A stretch of 42,222 bases of DNA from Allonocardiopsis opalescens (GTDB lineage Bacteria > Actinomycetota > Actinomycetes > Streptosporangiales > Streptosporangiaceae): positions 1-42,222 of the forward strand of contig NZ_PVZC01000016.1 of NCBI RefSeq assembly GCF_003002095.1. Reading direction: 5' to 3'. The position numbers and the translations under genes were made by a program. Shown piece by piece: positions 29,406 through 37,785 of the stretch. Under the pieces are notes generated by a model. The model worked only from the letters and a program-made list of their open reading frames with translations, had not been told where the DNA came from and searched no databases. Numbering within the stretch: the first letter of the stretch is position 1; the number at the start of each line of letters is the position of its first letter.

Positions 29406-29563
29406 CGCCGAATCCCGGCGATCGCCTGGGAGCGGTACTCCTCGGCGTGCGACGCCCACCACGCCGCCGCGATGATCCACACCAGCACCTGCCAGTCGCG
29501 GTGCACCAGGGCCAGCGACGCGCACAGAGCACACAGCGCGATGTAGTTGGAGAGGGCGCTCAC
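29402..29563 (-). CDS. small membrane protein
   Basis: A 53-residue protein from GTG 29563 (VSALSNYIALCALCASLALV), overlapping the tail-fibre gene stop as GTGA. Two hydrophobic segments (about 6-20 and 26-37, Trp-rich) with a basic turn between. Unknown function. Confidence 0.55.
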   Translation of the reverse strand: MSALSNYIALCALCASLALVHRDWQVLVWIIAAAWWASHAEEYRSQAIAGIRR

Positions 29564-29913
29564 AAGCCCGTCACCGTCGCGGCCGTCAGCGTGTAGGTGC
29601 CCTGCGCGCCGAAGACCTCGCTGGCGCTCAGCGCGCCGCCGCCGTAGAAGGTGCCGCCGCTGGACGCGCTCCACAGGCCGAAGTGGCTCACGGTCGCCCC
29701 GGCCGGGACGGCGAAGATCGGGTCGTTGGTGATGCCGATCTGGGCGCCGCTGGCCGCGCCGAATGTGACGCTCTGCCGCGCGTAGGCCGGCGACCCGCCG
29801 CTCAGCTCGTTGTCGCCGGCGGCGCCCGGGTCGGCGTCGTGCAGGCTCGCGTACACCGCCAGCGGGCCGAGTTCGTTCAACATCGCGTTCCAAGCCGCTT
29901 CGCTCAGCGCCAT
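29560..29913 (-). CDS. tail fibre-like / structural phage protein
   Basis: A 117-residue protein of a type common in actinophages: MALSEAAWNAMLNELG start, AVYASLHDADPGAAGDNEL, YARQSVTFGAASGAQIGITN, and VSHFGLWSASSGGTFYGGG. It is beta-rich after the first helix and is usually annotated as a tail-fibre or appendage protein. The ATG at 29913 has AAGGAG six bases upstream. It is the first gene of the leftward late block, so a late promoter should lie in 29914-30035. Confidence 0.65.
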   Translation of the reverse strand: MALSEAAWNAMLNELGPLAVYASLHDADPGAAGDNELSGGSPAYARQSVTFGAASGAQIGITNDPIFAVPAGATVSHFGLWSASSGGTFYGGGALSASEVFGAQGTYTLTAATVTGL

Positions 29914-30035
29914 GACGTACTCCTTCGTGACGTGGTTGCCGTGCTGGCCGAGGTCGGCCGTCCGGGGGCGCCCGAGCCATCGGCGCCTTACGGTGACCTT
30001 CACCAGCGGTCGGGGATTCCCAGGGAGGGGCGATC

Positions 30036-30581
30036 ATGGCCACGGAGGCGCTACGGCCGGACATCCAAGCGGCGCGGGACCGGATGACGACGCGGCTCGG
30101 CTCGAACCGCGAGATCCGGCGCCTGGTCGAACACCTGTGGGACGGGGAGACCGTCGAGCGCCTGGCGGCGGGGTCCTATGGCGGCGGCACCGGCCTGCTC
30201 GTGCTGACCGGGCGCCGGCTGCTGTTCATCCGCGATGGATGGACCGGGCAGGTCTCCGAGGACTTCCCGTTCGAGAAGATCTCGTCGGTGCAGTGGGCGG
30301 GCGGCCTGCTGCTCGGCAAGCTCGTCGTCTTCGCCAGCGGCAACAAGGCGGAGATCGGCCAGCTCGACAAGACCGACGGGCGGGCGATCGCCGACGCGGT
30401 CCGCGGCCGCCTGTCGGGCGGTTCGGCACCGGCAGCCCCCGCGCCCCAGGCGCCGGCGGCCGCGGCTGCGGCCGACGACGTGTACGAGGCGCTGCGCAAG
30501 CTCGGCGAGCTGCGCGACGCCGGGATCGTGACGGCCGATGAGTTCGACGCGAAGAAGGCCGAGCTGCTGCGGCGGGTGTGA
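30036..30581 (+). CDS. PH-like (bPH) and SHOCT domain protein, moron candidate
   Basis: A 181-residue protein. Residues about 10-115 resemble bacterial PH domains (GLLVLTGRRLLFIRDG, SSVQWAGGLLLGKLVVFASG). A Pro/Ala linker leads to a SHOCT motif at about 147-181 (LRKLGELRDAGIVTADEFDAKKAELL). It is the only + strand gene between the leftward late and early blocks, has its own ribosome site (GGGAGGGG) and terminator, and so looks like a lysogeny-expressed moron. Role unknown; PH-SHOCT proteins may act at membranes or in oligomers. Confidence 0.8.
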   Translation: MATEALRPDIQAARDRMTTRLGSNREIRRLVEHLWDGETVERLAAGSYGGGTGLLVLTGRRLLFIRDGWTGQVSEDFPFEKISSVQWAGGLLLGKLVVFASGNKAEIGQLDKTDGRAIADAVRGRLSGGSAPAAPAPQAPAAAAAADDVYEALRKLGELRDAGIVTADEFDAKKAELLRRV

Positions 30582-30586
30582 TGGTG

Positions 30587-30624
30587 CCCGCCCGGCGCGG
30601 CCCCCGACGAGCGCGCCGGGCGGG
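30587..30624 (+). terminator. terminator of the PH-SHOCT gene
   Basis: CCCGCCCGGCGCG (30587-30599) and the exact complement (30612-30624) form a 13-bp stem with a 12-base loop starting six bases after the stop. Confidence 0.8.
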
Positions 30625-30640
30625 GTCTGGACATGACGAA

Positions 30641-30668
30641 GGCCCCGGAGGGGATGTCCTCCAGGGCC
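30641..30668 (-). terminator. terminator of the leftward early operon
   Basis: GGCCC-C-GGAGG (30641-30651) pairs with CCTCC-A-GGGCC (30658-30668) with one mismatch and a 6-base loop. Read on the - strand it is followed by TTCGT, after the last early gene. Confidence 0.6.
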
Positions 30669-30730
30669 AGTTCGCGCCATTCAAGTCGACGCCAGTGTGA
30701 CACGTGTAGCGCGGCTACGCAAGCGGAGTG

Positions 30731-31015
30731 TTAGCGCTGGAGCCTAGCCAGCATGTCTTGGGCGTACTGGACCTCGTCTTCGGGGTAGCAGTGGGGGTTG
30801 TCGACGATCAGCGAAGTCGCTTCTCGGTGGTAGTGATCGATCAGGTCGACGTCGGCTGAGAACAGGCTGCCCTCTGCTTCGGCCATGTCGATGGCGTGCC
30901 AGACCTCGTCATCGACTTCGTCGCAGGGGCGAGCCGACCAGTCGATTCCGGCGATCAGCAGCGTCAGCCAGACCGCGAATGCCCCCAGCGCGATGAACTT
31001 GACGATCTTCATCAT
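30731..31015 (-). CDS. small exported or membrane-anchored protein
   Basis: A 94-residue protein with an N-terminal hydrophobic helix (about 4-23) followed by an acidic domain containing two Cys (ARPCDEVDDEVW, NPHCYPEDEV) that could form a disulphide outside the cell. ATG at 31015 overlaps the upstream stop as ATGA. Its GC content and codon use are a little lower than its neighbours. Superinfection-exclusion or another surface role is conceivable, but nothing proves it. Confidence 0.6.
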   Translation of the reverse strand: MMKIVKFIALGAFAVWLTLLIAGIDWSARPCDEVDDEVWHAIDMAEAEGSLFSADVDLIDHYHREATSLIVDNPHCYPEDEVQYAQDMLARLQR

Positions 31016-31878
31016 GCCCTCTCGGTCTCGGGCAGCAGCCCGATCACGTCGCCCACCCGGTAGCGGGGGCGCCGGCGGTCGTCGCGCGGGTCCGGTGGGT
31101 ACTGCGCCAGCTTTCCACGCTGGACCCACTTGCGCAGCAGCTCGGCCGTGACCGGCCGCCCCATCCGGCTGACCGCCCCGGCAACCTCGGCGGCCGTGCC
31201 GAGGTGGGCGTCGGCCCACCGGTGCAGCAGCCCCAGGCGGGCATCGGCGTCGTGGGCGTGGCCGCAGTCGCGGCACGTAGCGGTCGGCGCGCCGGGGCGC
31301 GTGTAGAGGTCCGCGCCGCACGACGCGCAGGGGCCGACGTAGGCGCGCTCGACGGGGAGGTCGAGCACGGGCAGCACCTCGGCCAGGGCGGCCAGGACCT
31401 CATCGACGCACTCCCCGCCGGCCTCGTGCAGCCTCACCCGCTCCGCACGCGCGGACAACCACCCGGCCATCGCGGGCAGGTTGTCCTCAGGGAGGCCGGC
31501 GCCGCCCCGGCGGATCTCCGCACAGGAGGCGTGCGCACACCGGCGGCAGACGGGTCCGTACCGGGGCGGCCGGCGGGGCGGCTGGTCCTCACCATAGGCA
31601 TTGGCCAGCACCCGCACCCACGTCACCAGGGCGTTGCGCAGCACCCACCCGACCTCACTCGCGCCCGCGTTGAACACCAGCGGCGCCTCGGCCGAGCGGC
31701 GGCCCCCGCTGCCGCCGCCCATCCGATCCCCGCGCGTGACCGCGGTGTCCAGCTCCGCCGCCAGCTCCGGCACCCGGCCCAGGGCGCGCCGCAGCTCGGC
31801 GATGCACGGCGTGCACACCGTCGCGTCGCGCACCCGCCGGTAGCAGTCCGGCACCGCGCACAGGCCCCCGTCGTCCAT
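31012..31878 (-). CDS. zinc-ribbon protein with C-terminal helix-turn-helix
   Basis: A 288-residue protein. Cys pairs are at the N-terminus (CAVPDCYRRV, CTPC), centre (CRRCAHASC) and near 190-210 (CASCGADL, CRDCGHAHD), the last a clear zinc ribbon. The C-terminus (AGAVSRMGRPVTAELLRKWV, then RYRVGDVIGLL) looks like a MerR/HTH_17-type DNA-binding unit. Such proteins are common in early regions of actinophages; a regulator of replication or transcription is likely. ATG at 31878 has GAGGAG upstream that overlaps the stop of the gene before it. Confidence 0.7.
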   Translation of the reverse strand: MDDGGLCAVPDCYRRVRDATVCTPCIAELRRALGRVPELAAELDTAVTRGDRMGGGSGGRRSAEAPLVFNAGASEVGWVLRNALVTWVRVLANAYGEDQPPRRPPRYGPVCRRCAHASCAEIRRGGAGLPEDNLPAMAGWLSARAERVRLHEAGGECVDEVLAALAEVLPVLDLPVERAYVGPCASCGADLYTRPGAPTATCRDCGHAHDADARLGLLHRWADAHLGTAAEVAGAVSRMGRPVTAELLRKWVQRGKLAQYPPDPRDDRRRPRYRVGDVIGLLPETERA

Positions 31879-31887
31879 CGAACTCCT

Positions 31888-32319
31888 CTACTTGGGGCCG
31901 AAGCCGCACTGGCCCCGGGGGTGCCCGGCGGTTCGCTCGCATCGGCCGACGCGCGTGCCGACCATGACCTGGGCGCCGCAGCGACGCGATGGGGCGGTGT
32001 GGGGAGACAAGGCCGCGCGCACGCCGTCGAGCCGCGCGTTCGCCCGGTCCAGGTTGTCGGCCAGCTCTCGGGTCAGCATCCGCTCCTCGGCCAGCTCCCG
32101 GGCCAGCTCGGCCTCGGGGCTGCCGTCGACCAGCTCCACCACCGCGATGCGGCCGGCGAGGCCCTTGGTCTCCACCGTGGCGCGCATCGCCTCGGCGAGG
32201 GCGGCGGGGTCGTCGAGGCGGCCGTCGTCGTCGAAGTCGAGCACCAGCAGGCCGCTGGAGGCGCCGGCGGCCTTCAGTAGGGTCTTGGCGGCCTCGACGG
32301 CCGCGGCGTAGTCGGTCAT
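31888..32319 (-). CDS. unknown early phage protein
   Basis: A 143-residue protein. The N-terminal 70 residues are alpha/beta with VLDFDDDGRLDDPAALAEA; the middle is a coiled-coil-like helix (ELAEERMLTRELADNLDRA); the C-terminus has two Cys and a His (RRCGAQV, GRCERTAGHPRGQCGF) that may bind zinc. Function unknown. Confidence 0.6.
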   Translation of the reverse strand: MTDYAAAVEAAKTLLKAAGASSGLLVLDFDDDGRLDDPAALAEAMRATVETKGLAGRIAVVELVDGSPEAELARELAEERMLTRELADNLDRANARLDGVRAALSPHTAPSRRCGAQVMVGTRVGRCERTAGHPRGQCGFGPK

Positions 32320-32320
32320 A

Positions 32321-32584
32321 TCAGTTCCCCTTCTTCGCTGCCAGGTAGTCGATGGCCTCCTTCATCCCGGGCTCATGTCCCAGGGCGGCGGCCACCTCCT
32401 TGCGGATGCGCTTGCCGCGCTTGGCCCAGGAGGTCGGCAGGGTCATCCCGGGCTCGCCCTGGGCGGCCTGGCGCTGCCATTCGGCGCGGACGGTCTCGGG
32501 CGGCATGTCGATGAGCAGGGCGACGGCTTCGTGGGAGAGCACCGGCTCCCCGTCGAGCAGCGTGTAGAGCGGCCGGTCGGTCAT
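32321..32584 (-). CDS. small HTH-like early protein
   Basis: An 87-residue protein with PVLSHEAVALLIDMPPETVRAEW, which resembles the first two helices of an excisionase/MerR-type HTH, then a basic stretch (WAKRGKRIRKEV). Probably a DNA-binding accessory protein; it starts one base before the stop-start junction with the 32586 gene. Confidence 0.55.
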   Translation of the reverse strand: MTDRPLYTLLDGEPVLSHEAVALLIDMPPETVRAEWQRQAAQGEPGMTLPTSWAKRGKRIRKEVAAALGHEPGMKEAIDYLAAKKGN

Positions 32585-32585
32585 G

Positions 32586-33260
32586 TCAGTTCTCCTCGGT
32601 GGTGTCGGGCAGGTGCGGGCCGCGGCGCGCCTTGCGGCGGGCCTCGTCCTCGGTGAGGTCGCTGTGGAACAGCGGATTGCCGGCGGCCTTGTCGCCCCAG
32701 AACCGGCGGAAGGCGTGGCGCATCACGTCGGTGGTGTTGGCGATGAACTCCTCGCGCCACGGGCTGGCGGTGAACAGGGCCGGGATGCGGTCGGTGCTGA
32801 TCAACCAGTCGCCGGCGAAGGACCAGCGGCGTCCTCCTGCGTCCGGGCTGGCCTGCGGGTCGTCCACGCACAGCCACAGGTCCAGGTTGAGCAGGCCGCG
32901 CAGGCAGTCGTAGCCCAACCGGCCGTCGCCGCGCCGCTCGTCGGCCTCCCGCTGGGCGCGCAGGCCCTCCAGGTGGTCGCCGTCGGCCCAGGCGCACACC
33001 GCGGGCAGCGACATGCCCAGCTGCTCGCCGACCTCCGACAGCAGCAGGTAGCGGTCCTCGCCGCTGGCGAAGTACACCGGCGCCTTGCCGAACCCGGCCA
33101 GGTCCACCACGGTGCCGGCGACCGGCGTCAGCGGGGTGTGGGCGTGGAAGCGCTCCAGCGCCGCGACGGCGCGGGCGATCTGCTCCTCGGGCCCGTAGTC
33201 GAGCAGGTGGGGCTCGTGCTTGGTGACGATGGCGGTGGCCAGCTGGCCGAACTCGATCAT
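32586..33260 (-). CDS. unknown protein next to the origin-like region
   Basis: A 224-residue protein, start at 33260 (MIEFGQLATAIVTK) with CGGAG six bases upstream. Residues about 60-95 (YLLLSEVGEQLGMSLPAVCAWADG) could be a helix-turn-helix or a Bro-N-like unit; the C-terminal half contains ISTDRIPALFTASPWREEFI and MRHAFRRFWGD. No confident family. Because it is transcribed directly out of the repeat-rich 33.3-33.6 kb region, it is a candidate for the protein that binds those repeats. Confidence 0.6.
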   Translation of the reverse strand: MIEFGQLATAIVTKHEPHLLDYGPEEQIARAVAALERFHAHTPLTPVAGTVVDLAGFGKAPVYFASGEDRYLLLSEVGEQLGMSLPAVCAWADGDHLEGLRAQREADERRGDGRLGYDCLRGLLNLDLWLCVDDPQASPDAGGRRWSFAGDWLISTDRIPALFTASPWREEFIANTTDVMRHAFRRFWGDKAAGNPLFHSDLTEDEARRKARRGPHLPDTTEEN

Positions 33261-33294
33261 GGCTACTCCGTTCGGGTTGGACGTGAATTCGACT

Positions 33295-33639
33295 GGGGGT
33301 ACCGGGGGTACGTGCGTGCCCCCGGGCGCTCGCACGCGTCCCCGTTCCGGCGTTTCCGCAGGTGGGAATGGTCGAAGAATTGGATAGGTATAGGTATAGG
33401 TACTAATGGAGCCATTAAGGCGAACCGTGAAATGTGCCCCTGGGGTGTGTGCGCAGGCGGGGGGAGGTACCCGTGGTGCCCCTGGTGCCCCTGCTGGGGG
33501 TCGGTGGCCGTAGCTGCGCAGGTCGGCGGGCATCTCGTTGCGGGTACACGCGGGTACCCGTGGTGTACCCCTGGTACCCCCAGTCTCGGGACCGGGGGCA
33601 CCGGGGGACCACTGCGGGTACATGGCGTGTACCCGCAGT
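33295..33639. repeat. GTACCC-type repeat cluster, candidate replication origin
   Basis: The 398-bp gap 33261-33658 holds no gene. It contains: tandem GGGGGTAC (33295-33302, 33304-33311); three tandem TAGGTA hexamers (33385-33402) in a locally AT-rich stretch; TAATGG-AG-CCATTA (33404-33417); three 9-mers GGTACCCGT and GGTGCCCCT twice (33466-33492); GGGTACAC (33542), GGGTACCC (33552) and GTGTACCC (33563) nested; and a 12-bp inverted repeat ACTGCGGGTACA (33611-33622) with its complement at 33628-33639. Iterons, an AT-rich island and a neighbouring primase and helicase fit an origin of replication. The motif recurs at 5498-5545. Confidence 0.6.
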
Positions 33640-33658
33640 CGGTTCGGGCGGCGGGGGT

Positions 33659-36052
33659 TCACCGCTGCCCCTTGATGAGGTCGGGGTGGGGCATGAAGAC
33701 GGCCGTCTTGCGGCGCCGCCCGCGGCCGTCGTACTGGATGACGGAGGTGATCCAGCGGTCGCGGTAGAGCTTGACCAGGGCGGCGTCGCGGGCCTCGGAG
33801 CTGTACCAGGAGGCGTTGCGCAGCGAGGTCTTGAGGTCGCCGGCGGCGAATGTGTCGGGCTTGCGCTTGCGAATCCAGGCCAGGATGGGCTCGACGCCCG
33901 GCTCGATGTCGCGCCGCAGCCAGGCCTTGTACACGCGCTCGGCGTGGTTGATGGTCCACAGGCCGAAGGCGACGGCGTAGGTCATGGTGGCCGCGCTGAT
34001 GGGGCGGCCTTCGCCGTAGCCCTGCGCCAGGTGGAAGAGGCCGGCCAGCCGCAGCACCTTGCCGCAGAGCTTGGACGCCCAGTCGCGCATGTAGTTGAAC
34101 CGGCCGACGGTCTCCTCCAGGTTGGGCTCGATGTTGTCGAGCAGGTGCTGCAGGAGCTTGTCGGCGTCGGCGTCCAGGGTGAGGTAGGGGCGCTTGGGGC
34201 CGTGCGGGGTGTAGTTGAGGATGCCCTGGAGGGTCTGGCTCCACCATTCGAGCTGGTCTTGGGGCATGCGGGTGCGCCGGTTCTTGCGGTAGCCCAGCAT
34301 CGACTTGGGCAGGACGTAGAACCAGCGGCCGAGGAAGCCGCGTTCGCGGATGCCGGGGATCTTGGCGACGTCCATGATGACGTCGGGCTGCACGCACAGC
34401 CCCATGGCCAGCGCGGGGTTGTGCAGGATCACGGTGCCGCGTTCGACGCGGTCGAAGGGGATGTACTCCTCGTCGTATGCCTTCAGGTAGATCTCGAAGC
34501 TGGCGTTGCCGTCGCTGTAGCGGCCCTTAATGATGTTGAAGACGCCACCCTCGGCGGTCATGATCCCCAGCGCCTCGTCGTTCTCCTTCAGGCGCTGGGA
34601 GAGCGCTTCGGGCGTGGTGTCCTCGACGAGCAGGCGGGGCGGCGAGGCGTCCTTGGGGGGCAGCGCCTTGAGCTTGTCCTGGACGTCGGCCAGGTCGGAC
34701 TCCAGCGTCTGCTTGTCGCCGTTGCCCTTGCGCAGGTCCTCCTTGATGCGCTTCAGCTCCGGATCGAGCAGTTCACGCTCGGCGGCGGCCTCGTCCATCT
34801 TCGCCTGGTGCAACTCGGCCAGGCCCCGCTCGGCGAGCCGCAGCGGCCCGGCGGTGATGCGGATCAGGTCGGACTTGCGCTCACCGGGCGGCAGCCCGGC
34901 CGCCATCCACAGGATGAGGGGCTGCAGCCATCCGCCGCCGCCGTCGACCATGTGCCGCCCGACGGCGGCGACGGACAAGGCGGCGATGGCCATGCTCGCC
35001 ACCGCCTCGATCGGCACCTCCAGGTGCTCGGCGACGGCGCGGACGAACTCCGCCAGGCGGGGCGGCAGCGCCTGGTCGACGTCGAGCGGCTTGGGCTCGG
35101 CCTCGATGCCGCCGAGGGGTTCGGGCGGCTCGATGAACCGGGCCTGCCCGTCCTCGGGCGTCGGGTAGACGCCGGACAGGATCTCCTCGGCGCTGCACTC
35201 GGCGTCGCCGACCCAGGTGTCTTCGAAGGGGTCGCGCGGCGGCTCCTCGTCGGCGGGGGGCGGCTCGTCGGCGCGCGGGGGCGCCTGGTCGGCGTCGAGC
35301 GCGACGAAGTCGCCGGCGCCGTGCCCGGCGTTGAAGTGGTCGGTGGCGTCCTTGCCCGCGGCGGCCTGGACGATGCGAACGTGTGCGGCGACCCCGGCGA
35401 GGGTGCGGGCGACGTGTCGGGCGTGGTCGAGGCCGGGGTCGTCGCGGTCGGCGATGACCACGACGTCGGCGCCGCTCAGGTGCTCGGCGTATTCCTGGCG
35501 CCACTTCCCGGCGCCGCCGGGGTTGCACGTGGCCTCCAGGCCGTGCCGCTCCAGGGTGTTGCAGTCGCGTTCCCCCTCGGCGATGTAGACGGTCGTCCCG
35601 GCGCGGACCGCGGCGAGGATCTGGGGGAGCCGGTAGGGGACGCGGCGGGTGTCGCCGAGCCGCCAGGCCCACCCCGACTTCTTCGACCGGTCCGGGATGC
35701 GGCACGGGAACTGCTTGTCGGCGGTGCGCAGCACCTGGAACAGCAGCTCGCCGTTCTCGTCGAAGTAGTCGTAGACCGCGATGGCGTCGCCGCGCGGCGT
35801 CCACTCCCCGCCCCGGGGGCGCTCCTCGCGCGGCTTGCACAGCTCGGCCCAGGTCAGGCCGAGCGCGTCGAGGATGGCGTCGCGCTCGCACCCGGCATGG
35901 CAGTGGAAGACGACCGGGTGCTCCTTGCCCACCGACACCGACAGGCTCGGCTGGCGGTCGGGGTGCGCCGGGCAGCGGGCCATGTAGTACCCGGCCTGCT
36001 TGCGGATGCCCTCCAGCCGGGGCAGCACCACCTCGTACAGGACGTCGCTCAT
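33659..36052 (-). CDS. primase-like protein: CHC2 zinc finger, Toprim, DUF3987
   Basis: A 797-residue replication protein. Residues about 26-57 form a CHC2 zinc finger (CPAHPDRQPSL, HCHAGC). The Toprim domain follows with YIAEGERDC near 155 and VVVIADRDDPG near 195. After an acidic linker, residues about 350-797 form a DUF3987 ATPase-like domain with a degenerate phosphate loop (GLPPGERKSD) and a conserved RGFLGRWFYVLPKS segment. It should prime, and possibly unwind, DNA at the origin; the nearby 33.3 kb repeats are its likely site of action. ATG at 36052 overlaps the helicase stop as ATGA. Confidence 0.88.
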   Translation of the reverse strand: MSDVLYEVVLPRLEGIRKQAGYYMARCPAHPDRQPSLSVSVGKEHPVVFHCHAGCERDAILDALGLTWAELCKPREERPRGGEWTPRGDAIAVYDYFDENGELLFQVLRTADKQFPCRIPDRSKKSGWAWRLGDTRRVPYRLPQILAAVRAGTTVYIAEGERDCNTLERHGLEATCNPGGAGKWRQEYAEHLSGADVVVIADRDDPGLDHARHVARTLAGVAAHVRIVQAAAGKDATDHFNAGHGAGDFVALDADQAPPRADEPPPADEEPPRDPFEDTWVGDAECSAEEILSGVYPTPEDGQARFIEPPEPLGGIEAEPKPLDVDQALPPRLAEFVRAVAEHLEVPIEAVASMAIAALSVAAVGRHMVDGGGGWLQPLILWMAAGLPPGERKSDLIRITAGPLRLAERGLAELHQAKMDEAAAERELLDPELKRIKEDLRKGNGDKQTLESDLADVQDKLKALPPKDASPPRLLVEDTTPEALSQRLKENDEALGIMTAEGGVFNIIKGRYSDGNASFEIYLKAYDEEYIPFDRVERGTVILHNPALAMGLCVQPDVIMDVAKIPGIRERGFLGRWFYVLPKSMLGYRKNRRTRMPQDQLEWWSQTLQGILNYTPHGPKRPYLTLDADADKLLQHLLDNIEPNLEETVGRFNYMRDWASKLCGKVLRLAGLFHLAQGYGEGRPISAATMTYAVAFGLWTINHAERVYKAWLRRDIEPGVEPILAWIRKRKPDTFAAGDLKTSLRNASWYSSEARDAALVKLYRDRWITSVIQYDGRGRRRKTAVFMPHPDLIKGQR

Positions 36053-37635
36053 GCCGCCGCCCGCAGGCTGCGGATGATGCGGGCCGCGTTGTGCGCGCTC
36101 ATCAGGTCCGACGCCTGCCCGCAGGTCTGAACCTTCGGCAGCACTTCGGCGTAGCCCATCCGCTGCAGCGCCTGGAGCTGCGCCGGGGACGGCGGCCGCG
36201 CCCGCCACCGGGCATCGGCGCGCGACAGCACGCCGCCCTTGGCGCGGGCGACCTCCTCGCCGACCCCGCGCGCCCACTCCAGCGCCAGGCCCGGGGAAAC
36301 GATCTTGGGCCGGGCGGTGCGCGTGCACTCCCAGACGTTCCACAGGTCGCCGTCGGCGGGCATGAGCAGGATGGTGGTGTCGCGGCCGGCCGGGAGCATC
36401 CAGCAGTCCAGGACCGGCAGCCAGCGCAGGTCCGACGCCTTGAACAGGTCCACCGACTTCGCGCGCACCGCCGCCGCGACCGCCGGGGGCGCGGTGCCCT
36501 CGGCTACGGCCCGCTCGGCCGCCTCGGTCAGCTTCTCGCCCGGCTTCACCGCCTTGGGCGGCAGCCCGGCCAGGTCTGCGATGGTGGCCAGCCCGGCCGC
36601 CGAGGCGCCCGCCACGTCGAGCACCAGGGCGTCGTCCTTGCCCGGGTGCGGCCGCAGCGCACGCCCGACCATCTGCACGAACAGCGGCGCGGACTTCGTG
36701 GGCCGCGCCATCAGGACGCACGACACCGCGGGCTCGTCGAAGCCCTCGGTGAGGACGGCGCAGTTGGTGACCACCTGCACGTCGCCCTTGCGCAGCCGGG
36801 CCAGCACGTCGCGTCGCTGCTGGCGCGGCATGGCGCCGTCGATGTGGTCGGCCGTGATGCCCTGGGCGCGCAGCGCCTCGGTGAGCGCCTGCGAGGTCGC
36901 CACCGTCGGCGTGAACGCGATCCCGGGGCGTTCGGGCGCGAACCGCTTGTAGGAGACGGCGGCCGCGTCGATGGCGCCCGAGCGCTCCAGCTCGTCGCCG
37001 AGCTGCCCGTCGACGAAGTCGCCGGCGCGGGTGCGAACGTTGCCCAGGTCCATCTCGCTGCTGACGGCCAGCGCACGGACGTTGACCAGGTACTTCTCGG
37101 CGATCATCTGCAGGATGCCGCGCTGGTACACGATGTCCTGCCAGACGTGCCCCAGTCCCGCGCCGTCCGAGCGCCCCGCCGTCGCGGTGAACCCGGCGAC
37201 GAGCGGACCCCCGCGGTCCCGGAAGGCCCCGAACCGGTCGAGCACCGTCCGGTATGTGGAGGCCACCGCATGATGCGCCTCGTCGACCACGATGGTGCGG
37301 AAGTCGGCGTCGAGCCGTTCCAGTCGCGACGGCCGGACCAGGGTCTGGACCGAGGCGACGACCACCTGGGCGTCATGCTCGTCGTCTCCGGCCTTGACCA
37401 CCCCGACGCGCAGCTCGGGCGCGATCTGCCGGAGCTTGTCGGCGGCCTGCTGGATCAGCTCGTCGCGGTGCGCCAGGATCAGCGCGCGCCCCCCGCGGCG
37501 CTGCACCAGGTGCGCGAACGTCACGGTTTTTCCGGCGCCGGTCGGCATTACGCACAGCGGCCGCATGGTCCCGGCGGCGGCCGCCGCCTCGATGGCCGTG
37601 ATGGCCTCCTGCTGGTAGGGGCGGAGCGAGATCAT
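36049..37635 (-). CDS. DEAD/DEAH-box helicase (SF2)
   Basis: A 528-residue helicase. Motif I MPTGAGKT at about 30-37, Ia LAHRDEL, motif II DEAH at about 117-120, motif III FTATAGR near 149, motif V VLTEGFDEP near 292, and motif VI QMVGRALRP near 318-326. The C-terminal 200 residues are less conserved and may contact the primase. It is translationally coupled to the primase gene. No DNA polymerase is present, so replication must use the host enzyme. Confidence 0.93.
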   Translation of the reverse strand: MISLRPYQQEAITAIEAAAAAGTMRPLCVMPTGAGKTVTFAHLVQRRGGRALILAHRDELIQQAADKLRQIAPELRVGVVKAGDDEHDAQVVVASVQTLVRPSRLERLDADFRTIVVDEAHHAVASTYRTVLDRFGAFRDRGGPLVAGFTATAGRSDGAGLGHVWQDIVYQRGILQMIAEKYLVNVRALAVSSEMDLGNVRTRAGDFVDGQLGDELERSGAIDAAAVSYKRFAPERPGIAFTPTVATSQALTEALRAQGITADHIDGAMPRQQRRDVLARLRKGDVQVVTNCAVLTEGFDEPAVSCVLMARPTKSAPLFVQMVGRALRPHPGKDDALVLDVAGASAAGLATIADLAGLPPKAVKPGEKLTEAAERAVAEGTAPPAVAAAVRAKSVDLFKASDLRWLPVLDCWMLPAGRDTTILLMPADGDLWNVWECTRTARPKIVSPGLALEWARGVGEEVARAKGGVLSRADARWRARPPSPAQLQALQRMGYAEVLPKVQTCGQASDLMSAHNAARIIRSLRAAA

Positions 37636-37785
37636 GCCGCCCCCCGTCGAAACTCCGAGATCCGAGCATGAGTTCGAACCCCGACGTGCAGTGCTGCCTT
37701 GCTCCCCATTCCGGGGACCCCCTGTCGGTCGTGCTGGTGAAGGTCGGAGGGGGCGGCGCGGAGCGGGCGCGCCGCCCGGCGCGGG

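Noticed and set aside
33295-33639. CRISPR array
   Set aside because: Repeats are 6-12 bp, partly palindromic and variably spaced; there are no constant-length spacers and no cas genes.
37668-37685. GAGTTCGAACCCC near 37670 as a second tRNA T-arm
   Set aside because: The flanking bases do not form a T-stem and no acceptor pairing is present.
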